This document shows, piece by piece, positions 18,939 through 27,221 of a DNA stretch of 42,650 bases. Position 1 is the stretch's first letter; every line of letters begins with the position of its first letter. This DNA is from a virus. Both the position numbers and the translations under genes were made by a program. The notes beneath the pieces are model-generated. The model made no database searches. It was given only the letters and a program-made list of their open reading frames with translations, and had not been told where the DNA came from. The stretch lies in the IMG/VR virus record IMGVR_UViG_3300025120_000144, positions 1-42,650 of that record, one strand, 5' to 3'.

Positions 18939-20860
18939 TGCCTAGATTAACAACGCAAGCAGAAGAAACTAACCCTAAAAGAAAAGGTTATGACTTTCGT
19001 ATAGACAATCAATTATATAGAAGTGCTATTGGTCCTGGTAGAGAGATGACTATACAATCATCAGATGTTCAAGAACAAGGTGTAAATGTTAAACAAAACC
19101 CAGAAGATTTTACATCAAACATAGGTCGTATATATTCTAGGAATGACTTTAGTGGTGGTTCTAATTTAGATAATGCACATAAAGCAAATGGCAATCCTAA
19201 TGATGTTACAAGATTTTGGGATAGTGAAAGCGTAGATGTATTTAATACAGATTTAGGTAAAGGATATAATGTACAGTTACTACACACTACAGAAAAAGAA
19301 CAAGCATTAGCTTCTGCTGTAAGCCACATGGCAGTAGTTGGAACAAGAATATATGTATCTGATGATGAAACTTTGTACAAGTCGGATGATGGTGGTGAAA
19401 ACTGGGGTACAGTTACTGAAGGTTTAACTGCAGGTTATCAAATAAAAGGTTTAGCTGCACATGGTGACTTACTTTATATAACAGCTAACAATGGTTCAGC
19501 AGGTGAAATAGAAAATTTAACAAGTGGTGGTACATCTACACAAAAAATGTCAGCAGCAGTATATGACAAAATATTTTCTGTAAAAGGACAATTAATTGTA
19601 AGTATAGGTAATGCTTTACATGCGTATGATGGTAACACAACTGTAGGTGCAGCTATTGTTACATTACCTTCAGGACAAACATTTACAGATGCGACAGATG
19701 CAGGTGCTGTTGTTTTAGTTACAGCAACAGATGGAAGGATATATTCTCTTAAAGATGTAACAGGTACATTAACTTTAAAAGGGCAAACAGAAATATCAGG
19801 AGAACAAGTTACTTGTATTGTAGAATCGCAGGGTATAGTTTTTTATGGAACTAAAGAATTACAAACAGGTAGTAAAGTTATTGGAAGATTATATCGTGCA
19901 AATTTAACAGTTGCAGATGATTTATATGTACTTGCTAACAATCAATTAATAAAACAATGGGATGTTGATGGCATAGACAATTCACCGAATGCTTTATTTA
20001 CTACTAGAGATAGTGTGTACACAGGTATAAAAGAATCAGGAAGTTCAAGTTTTTTATGGAGATATTATTTACCTACAGCAGGTATAGCTAGGTATTACAA
20101 AGCTAGTGCAGGAGGTACAGTAAATAATATAGCCAGTGTAAATGAAAAGTTTTTATTTACAGTTAGTGCAGATGGTGTATATCAACAAACATCTGTGCAT
20201 GAACAGGAAGGTTTTCTTATAGCACCTCCTGCAGATTTTTTTACTGCAGAAAATAAACAGTTTGTAGAAGCAAGTATTGAAGTAGAAGCATTATCAGACA
20301 GCAACACTGTAGAATTATACCTATCAAATAAATACGAAGCTATTAATGATAGCAGTGACAGCACTTGGGATTTAGAAGTGAATGTTTTATCAGGAGTAGG
20401 AGAAGAATCAGTACAGTTATCAAGAGTAGCAAGATATGTGGTAGCAAAAATTGTTTTAAAATCTCCTAATCAAGTCAACTCTCCAAAGTTTAAAGCATTT
20501 AAAGTAAGAGCATTAGCAAGACCAGAGCTTATAGTTATACAGATACCAGTAAACATATCTGATAGAGTAGAAAGACCATACAGAAAACCAATCCTTGTTA
20601 AGAATTTAGGTGAAACTATTTATCAATCTTTAAAAGAAAAAGAAGGTGCTGCTATAACTTTAGAACTATATGACCCTGCTGAGATAGTTAGAGGTGTTGT
20701 AGAAAAAATTACATACCCAATACAAAGTAATCCAAATGTTGGCAGCGTAACACAATATGCTATACTAACTGTCAGAGGTACAAGACAAACAACCTTTAGC
20801 CAAGTTACATCAGGTAATGTACCTGGAGTAAATGGTTTTGGAATAATGAGATTTGGATAA
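18938..20860 (+). CDS. Probable tail nozzle/hub protein with beta-propeller (640 aa)
   Basis: Residues ~125-400 carry repeated beta-blade patterns. An Asp-box-like SDDGGENWG sits near residue 150, followed by repeated sequences of the type GRIYSL, GTKEL and DSVYTGI. Beta-propellers of this kind form the tail nozzle in P22- and T7-like podoviruses. The remaining C-terminal ~240 residues are beta-rich and end with a glycine-rich tail. It follows the adaptor and precedes the fibre, which fits. No sialidase active-site set was recognised, so enzymatic activity is not claimed. Confidence 0.7.
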   Translation: MPRLTTQAEETNPKRKGYDFRIDNQLYRSAIGPGREMTIQSSDVQEQGVNVKQNPEDFTSNIGRIYSRNDFSGGSNLDNAHKANGNPNDVTRFWDSESVDVFNTDLGKGYNVQLLHTTEKEQALASAVSHMAVVGTRIYVSDDETLYKSDDGGENWGTVTEGLTAGYQIKGLAAHGDLLYITANNGSAGEIENLTSGGTSTQKMSAAVYDKIFSVKGQLIVSIGNALHAYDGNTTVGAAIVTLPSGQTFTDATDAGAVVLVTATDGRIYSLKDVTGTLTLKGQTEISGEQVTCIVESQGIVFYGTKELQTGSKVIGRLYRANLTVADDLYVLANNQLIKQWDVDGIDNSPNALFTTRDSVYTGIKESGSSSFLWRYYLPTAGIARYYKASAGGTVNNIASVNEKFLFTVSADGVYQQTSVHEQEGFLIAPPADFFTAENKQFVEASIEVEALSDSNTVELYLSNKYEAINDSSDSTWDLEVNVLSGVGEESVQLSRVARYVVAKIVLKSPNQVNSPKFKAFKVRALARPELIVIQIPVNISDRVERPYRKPILVKNLGETIYQSLKEKEGAAITLELYDPAEIVRGVVEKITYPIQSNPNVGSVTQYAILTVRGTRQTTFSQVTSGNVPGVNGFGIMRFG

Positions 20861-20884
20861 AAAAATAGTATATAATGGAGAAGA

Positions 20885-21841
20885 ATGACAGCACAAGAAT
20901 CTAATATAGTAAACGCTTTTGAAACTACATTAGCTGCACAGTTAAGTGCGGGTGGACCAACAGGTACAATGAATTTAGCGGCAGACCCAGGAATTAATAG
21001 TCCTGCATATTTTGTAATAGACCCTGATAGTGACAACAGAGAAATAGTTTTTTGGTCAACAGGAGATGACCACGCTGCTGCTTCTATTAACAGAGATTTA
21101 GATGGTGATAATAGTGGTCCAACACACGCATCAGGTACTAAGGTAAGACTTGCAGTAGTTAAACAACATTTTGAAGATATACATGACAGAGTTAATGACA
21201 TAGCTCTAACAGGAGATATTACAGGTACATTAGCTTCAGCTACACAAGATGTAGCTACAACAATAGGTGCAGGTGCAGTAGATTTTGCTATGATAAATCC
21301 TGCAGATATTATTACACAAACAGAAACAATTACTGGAAATGATAGTGAAACAAAGATACCTACAACAGCAGCAGTTAAGAACTATGTTGATGCAGAAACA
21401 GCTACTCTAACAAATAAAACATTAGGTGCTGTTACTTTATCAGGTGCTGTAACAGGTGCTGACCAAACAATATCAGCAGCAGTATTAAAAGACTATAATG
21501 AAACAACAGCAACTATTACATCAGCAGAAGATATGGCTATAGATTTAGCAAATGGTAATACAGGTACAGTAACATTAGGACACAATGTTGATGACTTACA
21601 TTTTACAAATGTACCTACATCAGGAGTAACAACATTTACTTTAGTAGTAACACAAGATGGTACAGGTTCAAGAACAATGGACATAGATGCAGTAAGTGTT
21701 AATGGTGGTGGTGATGTCACTGCTAAAACTGCAGGTGCTGCAGGACTAACACTATCAACAGCAGCAGCATCTATAGATATACTTACATTTGTATTTGTAG
21801 GTACAACACCATTTTTATTTAGTCAACTAGCTTTCGCATAA
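20885..21841 (+). CDS. Probable tail fibre protein (318 aa)
   Basis: The middle contains the fibre-type pattern KIPTTAAVKNYVDAETATLT followed by NKTLGAVTLSGAVTG, found widely in tail fibres of marine phages. The rest is low-complexity Ala/Thr/Gly-rich beta sequence, and the end (TPFLFSQLAFA) is hydrophobic, as in fibre tips or trimerisation ends. GGAGAAG lies directly before the ATG. It probably links the nozzle to the three small proteins that follow. Confidence 0.75.
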   Translation: MTAQESNIVNAFETTLAAQLSAGGPTGTMNLAADPGINSPAYFVIDPDSDNREIVFWSTGDDHAAASINRDLDGDNSGPTHASGTKVRLAVVKQHFEDIHDRVNDIALTGDITGTLASATQDVATTIGAGAVDFAMINPADIITQTETITGNDSETKIPTTAAVKNYVDAETATLTNKTLGAVTLSGAVTGADQTISAAVLKDYNETTATITSAEDMAIDLANGNTGTVTLGHNVDDLHFTNVPTSGVTTFTLVVTQDGTGSRTMDIDAVSVNGGGDVTAKTAGAAGLTLSTAAASIDILTFVFVGTTPFLFSQLAFA

Positions 21842-22386
21842 TGTCACCTTTAGGTGTAGCCAGAGCTTTAATCACAGCAGGTGGTGCTGTTGAATCAATA
21901 CAACTTATTGAAACCAAAACTTTTAGTGGTGCTAGTTCAGTAGCTTTTGATGATTTAGGAGATTTTAAAGTTCACAAAATTCAATGGAATAATATTCATA
22001 CAGGAGATAATCGTGACATTAATCTTAGAGCAAAAGTAGGTGGCACAGTACAGTCAGCAAGTAGCACTTACGCTAGAGCTATGCAAGTTGGTGGTAGTTC
22101 AGAAGCCGAAGATAAAGACCCTAATCTAGACAGATTAAGATTATCAGCACAAACAGGTAATGCAACAGGAGAAGCAATCAATGGTTTTATTTGGATGTAT
22201 TGTGCAGTAGATAGCACTAAATATACAACATTTAATCAACACCTTAGTCAAATAATTTATAATGGGGTGTTCGAGGGTAGCTTTGGAGGTGGTGCCTATA
22301 AGGTAGCTAACACTCTAAGTGGTGTACATTTCTATCCTAATGCAGATACTTTGACAGGTAGCATGTCTTTATATGGGGTCAAATGA
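21841..22386 (+). CDS. Probable receptor-binding/fibre-tip protein 1 (181 aa)
   Basis: A beta-rich protein ending in TLTGSMSLYGVK, the strand pattern that closes many phage fibre-tip domains. Coupled to the fibre gene (TAATG) and to the next gene (ATGA). One of three consecutive genes of the same size and general shape. Confidence 0.65.
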   Translation: MSPLGVARALITAGGAVESIQLIETKTFSGASSVAFDDLGDFKVHKIQWNNIHTGDNRDINLRAKVGGTVQSASSTYARAMQVGGSSEAEDKDPNLDRLRLSAQTGNATGEAINGFIWMYCAVDSTKYTTFNQHLSQIIYNGVFEGSFGGGAYKVANTLSGVHFYPNADTLTGSMSLYGVK

Positions 22387-22916
22387 GTAATTTAAAATTA
22401 TTAGATACAACAACTATAAGCACTTCAGTAGCTAATGTAAGTGTTACTAATGTTTTTAGTGCTGACTATGAGGTCTATCAAATAATTGCTAATGGAGTTT
22501 CTACTGTAAGTACAACTGCAACAGAAGTATATTTAAGATATATTAAATCAGATGATAGTATTATCAGTGCTGATTACGATTATGCTAGTTGGTATATGCC
22601 AGCTGATACAGGTTACTCTAAGATAAATAGCACCAATACAGGAGATGCTACACAAATTCATTATGCAATGGGAAACGCAGACCAAGCACCAGATGTAGCT
22701 AGTGGTTTTTTAAATATATATAACCCATTTAGTAGTGCTTGTTATACTTATAATACTGGGCAACAGAGTTCGCATTATTCAAATCCAAGATACCTTTCAA
22801 CTATCGGTGTTGGTCGTTTAAAACAATCTGTTAGTATTACAGGTTTTCAATTTTTGTTTCCTAGTTCAAATGTGAATAGTGGAGAAATTAAAGTTTATGG
22901 ATTGCAGGTTGATTAA
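22383..22916 (+). CDS. Probable receptor-binding/fibre-tip protein 2 (177 aa)
   Basis: Starts inside the end of the previous gene (ATGA overlap). Beta-rich, ends in SGEIKVYGLQVD, like the first protein of the set. Little direct identity to its neighbours, but same length, order of strands and closing motif. Confidence 0.65.
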   Translation: MSNLKLLDTTTISTSVANVSVTNVFSADYEVYQIIANGVSTVSTTATEVYLRYIKSDDSIISADYDYASWYMPADTGYSKINSTNTGDATQIHYAMGNADQAPDVASGFLNIYNPFSSACYTYNTGQQSSHYSNPRYLSTIGVGRLKQSVSITGFQFLFPSSNVNSGEIKVYGLQVD

Positions 22917-23444
22917 ATGAAATTAGTACAAGTAAACAAACATATTGTTACATCAGGTAATGAAACACAAGTTGTATCAATGACAGGTATATCAGATAAT
23001 TCAGTTTATATGTTAACTGTCAATAATTTGAATGTTGGTGCTGATGGTGGTGTATGTGATTTACAACCATTAACCAGTGGTTCTGCTGATACAACAAATA
23101 ATATTGCTATATCGTGGACTTTAGTTAGAGCAAATAATAGTTATCAAAACTTTGGTAATCAACCACAAGATATATTTAGATATACTGATGGTATGTCATC
23201 AGCCCCTGCTTCATTAAATGCTACTGCATTTTTATATAATTGGTATGATGCTAACGAATATTCTTATGTTACAATTCAACCTGCTTACAATCATGCCACT
23301 GAAGGAGTCAGAGGTCATATTCAAGCAGGTGTTAAAAAAGAACAAACATCACACAATGGCGTTAACATAAATACTAATCAATCAGGTGGTGGTGGTTTTC
23401 AAGCAGGTAGTACATTTGTTTTATATAAAGTAGATAGTACTTAA
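22917..23444 (+). CDS. Probable receptor-binding/fibre-tip protein 3 (175 aa)
   Basis: Starts directly after the previous TAA. Beta-rich and Asn-rich, ending in AGSTFVLYKVDST after a GGGG turn. The third member of the tandem set. It may form a heteromeric tip or give alternative host specificities. Confidence 0.6.
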   Translation: MKLVQVNKHIVTSGNETQVVSMTGISDNSVYMLTVNNLNVGADGGVCDLQPLTSGSADTTNNIAISWTLVRANNSYQNFGNQPQDIFRYTDGMSSAPASLNATAFLYNWYDANEYSYVTIQPAYNHATEGVRGHIQAGVKKEQTSHNGVNINTNQSGGGGFQAGSTFVLYKVDST

Positions 23445-23476
23445 TTAAATAAAGTATGCTAACATAGGAGAATATT

Positions 23477-23779
23477 ATGGCAACAAAAGAAGAACTACAA
23501 ACGCAAGCTGATTCTGAAATAGAAGCAGCTAAACCCATGTATGCTCAAGTTGACAATGAGCGTAGAGAGTTTACAGATTCTGAGTATGCACAAGCTAAAA
23601 CTGATTTAGGTAATAGCAAGTGGAATGCACAACAGTTTGGTTATGTACAAGCTAGGCAAGATGCTTATGGTTTCATTGGCGACCAACTTGATATGCAATA
23701 TAAAGACTTGGTAAATGGTACAACCACATGGAAAGACCACATAGCTAAAGTTAAATCAGATAATCCTAAACCTGAATAA
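23477..23779 (+). CDS. Fibre-associated small protein, possible chaperone (100 aa)
   Basis: Soluble, acidic, with the closing pattern GDQLDMQYKDLVNGTTTWKD. Proteins with this pattern are often found directly after tail fibre genes in marine phages and are thought to assist fibre assembly. The role is inferred from position. Ribosome site ATAGGAGAATATT. Confidence 0.65.
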   Translation: MATKEELQTQADSEIEAAKPMYAQVDNERREFTDSEYAQAKTDLGNSKWNAQQFGYVQARQDAYGFIGDQLDMQYKDLVNGTTTWKDHIAKVKSDNPKPE

Positions 23780-23785
23780 ATAATA

Positions 23786-23794
23786 TGTTATAAT
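23786..23794 (+). promoter_or_regulatory. Candidate extended -10 promoter (TGTTATAAT)
   Basis: A perfect -10 (TATAAT) with TG upstream in the 22-base gap before the 44-aa gene. No clear -35. Would start a transcript for the membrane-protein and lysis genes. Confidence 0.5.
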
Positions 23795-23801
23795 CCAGTC
23801 T

Positions 23802-23936
23802 ATGGATTATTTTATCGGTTTTATAATAGGATATTGTTGCAAAGAAATATACAATTTAATTAAGTATATGAGTACATCCGAAACTATTTTCTTAGATGAG
23901 GACTGGGATATGTTATCCCATGATGATTTACCATAA
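23802..23936 (+). CDS. Small membrane protein (44 aa)
   Basis: The N-terminus (MDYFIGFIIGYCCKEIYNLI) is a short membrane segment, followed by an acidic tail. There is no clear ribosome site; the start lies ~8 bases after the candidate -10, so translation may be nearly leaderless. It ends at the base before the next ATG. Supported mainly by packing and by its membrane-type composition. Confidence 0.5.
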   Translation: MDYFIGFIIGYCCKEIYNLIKYMSTSETIFLDEDWDMLSHDDLP

Positions 23937-24104
23937 ATGACAAACAGCAATGGCTATACCCAAAAGGAACTTCTTAATATGGTTATTGAACGACTAGACA
24001 AAATAGAAGATAAACTAGATGCAAAGCTAGACAAAACAGAATTTTATAAAGTATTAACATTATTTGTAGCAATAGGTGGAGTTGTAGCAGCACTTGTAAT
24101 GTAA
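23937..24104 (+). CDS. XhlA-like coiled-coil/membrane protein (55 aa)
   Basis: A heptad-type helix (LDKIEDKLDAKLDKTEFYKV) is followed by one hydrophobic segment (LTLFVAIGGVVAALVM) at the C-terminus. This is the layout of XhlA-type proteins that act beside holins. Resemblance is in architecture only. It overlaps the next start by one base (TAATG). Confidence 0.6.
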   Translation: MTNSNGYTQKELLNMVIERLDKIEDKLDAKLDKTEFYKVLTLFVAIGGVVAALVM

Positions 24105-25990
24105 TGTGGAGATTATGTCTTGCACTATTTTTATTAATACCTACACCTGTATTTGCAAATGAAGTAACAACAGTTACAGAATCTTTTGATGAAAATGGTT
24201 GGACATCTGTAATATCTTACGATAGTGGTGGTGCAGAAAACTCTGTAACAAATCTATATGATGGCACTCATTTATGTGTTGGTTATTGTTTAGAATACAA
24301 TCGTAACTCTGGTAGTGGACATGTCCTTAGATTATGGTGGGAAAGAACAGACATACAAACTTTTGCTGTTGACCTTAGTGGACTAAACAATGACTGGGAT
24401 ATAAAGTATTTATATACAGATGATACAGATAGTGGATGGATAGCTAATACATTTACTGCTAATAAACCTGATGAAAGTCCTGCTTGGGAAGATAAAGAGT
24501 TTAGTTACACAGAAACATCAGGCAAATTTATAAAAGAAATAAACCTTAATTTTTATAGTGATTATGTAGGACTAGATGATATAGCTATTACTTACGCTAC
24601 TCCTACTCCAACAACTACTACAACATCTACAACTACCACTACTACAACTACCACAACTACTACAACTGTACCTCCTCAACCAGAACCTGAGCCAGAACCT
24701 TACATACCACCACCTCCACCACCTCCATTACCTGAAGAAATTATTGTAGATATAGTGGTAGAAGGTGTTGATAAAACTTATACACAAGCTGATGTTAATG
24801 ATGGCACTATTGAGCGTGACCAAGAGCGTATAGATAATGAGGATATGTTTGGTTGTTTTATGACTAATGCACAAATAGAGCGTGGTGATTGCATTATTAT
24901 AATAGAAGAAGTTATAGAATATGAAGATGAGATTATTGATGAAGAATACATTGAACTTACTGAAGAAGAGTTACTTGAACTTGAAGAAGAAATGGAAATC
25001 ATCATTCTTGAAGATGATACTGTGGTACTCGACATACTCGAAGAGGAGATTCTTGAAGAAGAAATTATTGTATTTGAAGAAGAAATACTGGAGTTTGAAG
25101 AACTACCTATTGAGTTCGAGATTATTGAATTTGATTTGGAAGATATTGTTACCGAAATCGTGGATGAAGTACCAATACAAGATGAAATAGAAGAGGAGAT
25201 TATAGATGAAGAAGTTGAAGAAGATGTCAAGGAAGTTTTGGATGAGCCAATACAGGAAATTGTTAACGAGGATGTCACTGGAGAGATACCCCAGGAACAG
25301 GACCTGGAACAGATAGAACTTACTGAAGAGGAAGTCGCTGTTGAAGTTGCAGAGATAGAAGAAATTATTGTTATTGAGTTAGAAATAGCAACAGAAGAAG
25401 AGATAGAAGAGTTTACAGAAGAGGAGTTAGTAGAGTATGAAGAAGCTAAAGAAGAAGCAATACAAGAGTATGTCGAAGAGCTTACCAATGAAGAAGCATC
25501 AGAGGTCTTAGAAGAAGTTAATGATGTTGGTGTACAGAACTTGGAACAAGTATCTGTAGAAGTTCAAGAGATAGTACAAGCTGTTGTTGAGGAAGCTATT
25601 GCAGATGTTGCAGAGCTTACTGAAGAACAGGTAGAAGTTGTAGCTGAAGTACTACAAGTAGAAGCAGAAGATGTAGCTATTATTGCTGAATCTGTAAAAG
25701 ATGATGAAGTAATAGCAGAAGCTGTAGAAGAATATGTAGAGAGAGCTGTAGAGAACGCAGCTGTAGAGAACTACACACTTGCTGATGTTGTAACAGAAAA
25801 AACTTACGAAGCGTTTATAGAAAACCCTATAGAAATATTTGTTGATTTAGATTTTGAAGATGTCACACTATCAAACATTGGTGATGACATGACACAAGAC
25901 CAGAGAGAAAAAGCACAAGAAGTTGTAGTGCCAGTTATTTTGACTAGAATAGCTAGTATGGCAGCTTTCGTATTTAGGAGAAGTTTATGA
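24104..25990 (+). CDS. Secreted Thr/Pro-linker protein with long acidic region (628 aa)
   Basis: Signal peptide at residues 1-18 (cleavage likely after VFA). Residues ~20-165 form a beta-rich domain with paired cysteines (C58, C62). A near-continuous threonine tract follows at ~168-188, then Pro/Glu at 190-210, and an extended Glu/Ile/Val region of ~390 residues. The C-terminus has a weak hydrophobic stretch (VPVILTRIASMAAFVF) ending in RRSL. Signal peptide plus Thr/Pro linker is typical of actinobacterial surface proteins, so it may have been taken from a host. Possible roles are surface modification, superinfection exclusion or lysis timing; none is shown. Its stop overlaps the next ATG (ATGA). 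Confidence 0.8.
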   Translation: MWRLCLALFLLIPTPVFANEVTTVTESFDENGWTSVISYDSGGAENSVTNLYDGTHLCVGYCLEYNRNSGSGHVLRLWWERTDIQTFAVDLSGLNNDWDIKYLYTDDTDSGWIANTFTANKPDESPAWEDKEFSYTETSGKFIKEINLNFYSDYVGLDDIAITYATPTPTTTTTSTTTTTTTTTTTTTVPPQPEPEPEPYIPPPPPPPLPEEIIVDIVVEGVDKTYTQADVNDGTIERDQERIDNEDMFGCFMTNAQIERGDCIIIIEEVIEYEDEIIDEEYIELTEEELLELEEEMEIIILEDDTVVLDILEEEILEEEIIVFEEEILEFEELPIEFEIIEFDLEDIVTEIVDEVPIQDEIEEEIIDEEVEEDVKEVLDEPIQEIVNEDVTGEIPQEQDLEQIELTEEEVAVEVAEIEEIIVIELEIATEEEIEEFTEEELVEYEEAKEEAIQEYVEELTNEEASEVLEEVNDVGVQNLEQVSVEVQEIVQAVVEEAIADVAELTEEQVEVVAEVLQVEAEDVAIIAESVKDDEVIAEAVEEYVERAVENAAVENYTLADVVTEKTYEAFIENPIEIFVDLDFEDVTLSNIGDDMTQDQREKAQEVVVPVILTRIASMAAFVFRRSL

Positions 25991-26175
25991 TAAAAAAAAT
26001 ATGGTCATGGTTAGTAAGTATAATTAAAGAAACATTAAACCTTTCGTGGACTTTAGTTGGTTTAGTAATCGCAACACTGACCTTAACTGGTTCTGCACAA
26101 CAAGTGACAGGACTAGCTACTGTAATTACATTAGCTGTTTGGTTATTAACAATAGGATTTAGGAAAGGAGAATAA
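25987..26175 (+). CDS. Small membrane protein with two hydrophobic segments (62 aa)
   Basis: Two membrane segments (about residues 18-34 and 39-57), a basic N-terminus and a short basic tail (RKGE). The layout fits a small holin or holin helper. Coupled to the secreted protein by ATGA. Since another holin candidate lies at 26877, this could be a second holin or an antiholin. Confidence 0.65.
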   Translation: MIKKIWSWLVSIIKETLNLSWTLVGLVIATLTLTGSAQQVTGLATVITLAVWLLTIGFRKGE

Positions 26176-26176
26176 C

Positions 26177-26218
26177 ATGAGTGAATGTTGTGGTGGTGGA
26201 TGCTGTGGGGGCAAGTAA
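26177..26218 (+). CDS. Cys/Gly-rich micro-peptide (13 aa)
   Basis: ATG preceded by AGGAAAGGAGAATAAC, one of the strongest ribosome sites in the window. It encodes MSECCGGGCCGGK, with two CC pairs separated by glycine. It starts right after the stop of the membrane protein. The strong ribosome site and non-random composition suggest that it is translated; it could bind a metal or be a lysis or regulatory peptide. Function unknown. Confidence 0.5.
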   Translation: MSECCGGGCCGGK

Positions 26219-26219
26219 G

Positions 26220-26228
26220 TGTTATACT
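26220..26228 (+). promoter_or_regulatory. Candidate extended -10 promoter (TGTTATACT)
   Basis: TGTTATACT follows the micro-peptide stop and precedes the DUF5675 and holin genes. It is identical to the element before the scaffold gene. No clear -35. Confidence 0.5.
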
Positions 26229-26286
26229 TACATTAATGAAAAAGGAACTTACATTACAATATGTAACTGTAAGTATGGAGGTATAG

Positions 26287-26877
26287 GTGAAACTAACAGT
26301 TGTTAGAAATCAGTTTGGAACTGATGCGACCAATGGAATTTTATTAATTGATGGTATCTTTGAGTGTTATACATTAGAGGACCAGTATCAAGCGGTAAAA
26401 GTAATGCACGAAACCTGCATACCAGAAGGTACATACGATATAAACTTTAGAAAGACAGGTGGATTCCACGCTAAGTATACAGAAAGATACCAAAACGCAC
26501 ATTATGGTATGTTACACATACAAGATGTACCTAACTTTACCTATATTTTAATTCATACAGGAAATTCAGATGAACACACGAGCGGTTGTTTAATAATTGG
26601 GGAAACTCAACAAGATTTAGACATATCTAAAGATGGATTCATAGGTTCAAGTGCTGTGGCGTACAAAAAAATGTACAGAAAAGTAGCAGGTGAATTACTA
26701 CAAGGTAAACCAGTCAGTATAGAATACACAACAATAAATAAATTACTAGACAAAGAAGTAGATAACAAAGCTAAAGACCACACTGTATTAGCTACCACAG
26801 TTTATGATAAATTGCAGGAAATAAATGGAAATGTTTTAACAATAAAAGCAAAACTTAGTGGAAGGGTAATAGAATAG
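26287..26877 (+). CDS. DUF5675-like protein (196 aa)
   Basis: GTG start with a good site (TATGGAGGTATA). The core has H90 and a conserved-looking HTSGCLIIG (S99, C101), resembling the DUF5675 family, whose His/Ser/Cys pattern recalls L,D-transpeptidase-type folds; an envelope role is possible. The C-terminal ~60 residues are a helical extension (LLDKEVDNKAKDH and on). It sits next to the holin. The family call is by pattern, the function is unknown. Confidence 0.7.
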   Translation: MKLTVVRNQFGTDATNGILLIDGIFECYTLEDQYQAVKVMHETCIPEGTYDINFRKTGGFHAKYTERYQNAHYGMLHIQDVPNFTYILIHTGNSDEHTSGCLIIGETQQDLDISKDGFIGSSAVAYKKMYRKVAGELLQGKPVSIEYTTINKLLDKEVDNKAKDHTVLATTVYDKLQEINGNVLTIKAKLSGRVIE

Positions 26878-27167
26878 TGTCAGATTTATTTGAAAAAAAT
26901 AAAAGAAAAAGAAACCGAGAAGGTAAGTTCAAAAAGGACTTAAAGTGGACACCTTGGTCCGAATCATGGAGTTATAAAATGAGTGAAGAACTTAAAGATA
27001 TGCTTGAAAGAACTATATGGACTTTCGTTGAAGCATTCCTTGGGGCTTTAGTTGTCGCACCTTTGATTTCTGTTGATGCAAATACTTTAGAGTTAGCTGC
27101 ATTAGCAGGTGGTGGTGCTGCACTTGCAGTTGTCAAGACATACGCTAAAAAACAAATATCTAAATAG
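26877..27167 (+). CDS. Probable holin, r1t-type (96 aa)
   Basis: GTG start overlapping the previous stop by one base (TAGTG). A basic N-terminus of ~30 residues is followed by a first hydrophobic helix (TIWTFVEAFLGALVVAPLI). A second segment (LAALAGGGAALAVVKTYAKK) ends in lysines. This arrangement matches r1t-type holins of Gram-positive phages, which open the membrane at the end of infection. Its partner endolysin is likely the - strand gene at 28515. Confidence 0.75.
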   Translation: MSDLFEKNKRKRNREGKFKKDLKWTPWSESWSYKMSEELKDMLERTIWTFVEAFLGALVVAPLISVDANTLELAALAGGGAALAVVKTYAKKQISK

Positions 27168-27189
27168 AAAAATTGTCTGCTTAGTCCTG

Positions 27190-27195
27190 TATAAT
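27190..27195 (+). promoter_or_regulatory. -10-like element before the phosphoesterase
   Basis: TATAAT in the 54-base gap, preceded by TG without the usual one-base spacer. A perfect ribosome site (AAAGGAGGTATC) follows before ATG 27222. No -35 at proper spacing, so promoter activity is uncertain. Confidence 0.35.
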
Positions 27196-27221
27196 AGTAT
27201 TAACAGGGCAAAGGAGGTATC

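Noticed and set aside
24611-24670. Triplet repeat (ACT/ACA) as a CRISPR-like or microsatellite array
   Set aside because: It codes for the Thr linker of the secreted protein; no spacers or repeat-spacer structure. No CRISPR array was seen in the window.
24778-25488. Antisense frame of 236 aa almost only Ser/Ile
   Set aside because: Produced by the GAA/GAG-rich sense strand; no biological sense as a protein.
26236-26286. 16-residue frame MKKELTLQYVTVSMEV
   Set aside because: Could be a leader, but its site is weak and it overlaps the ribosome site of the next gene.
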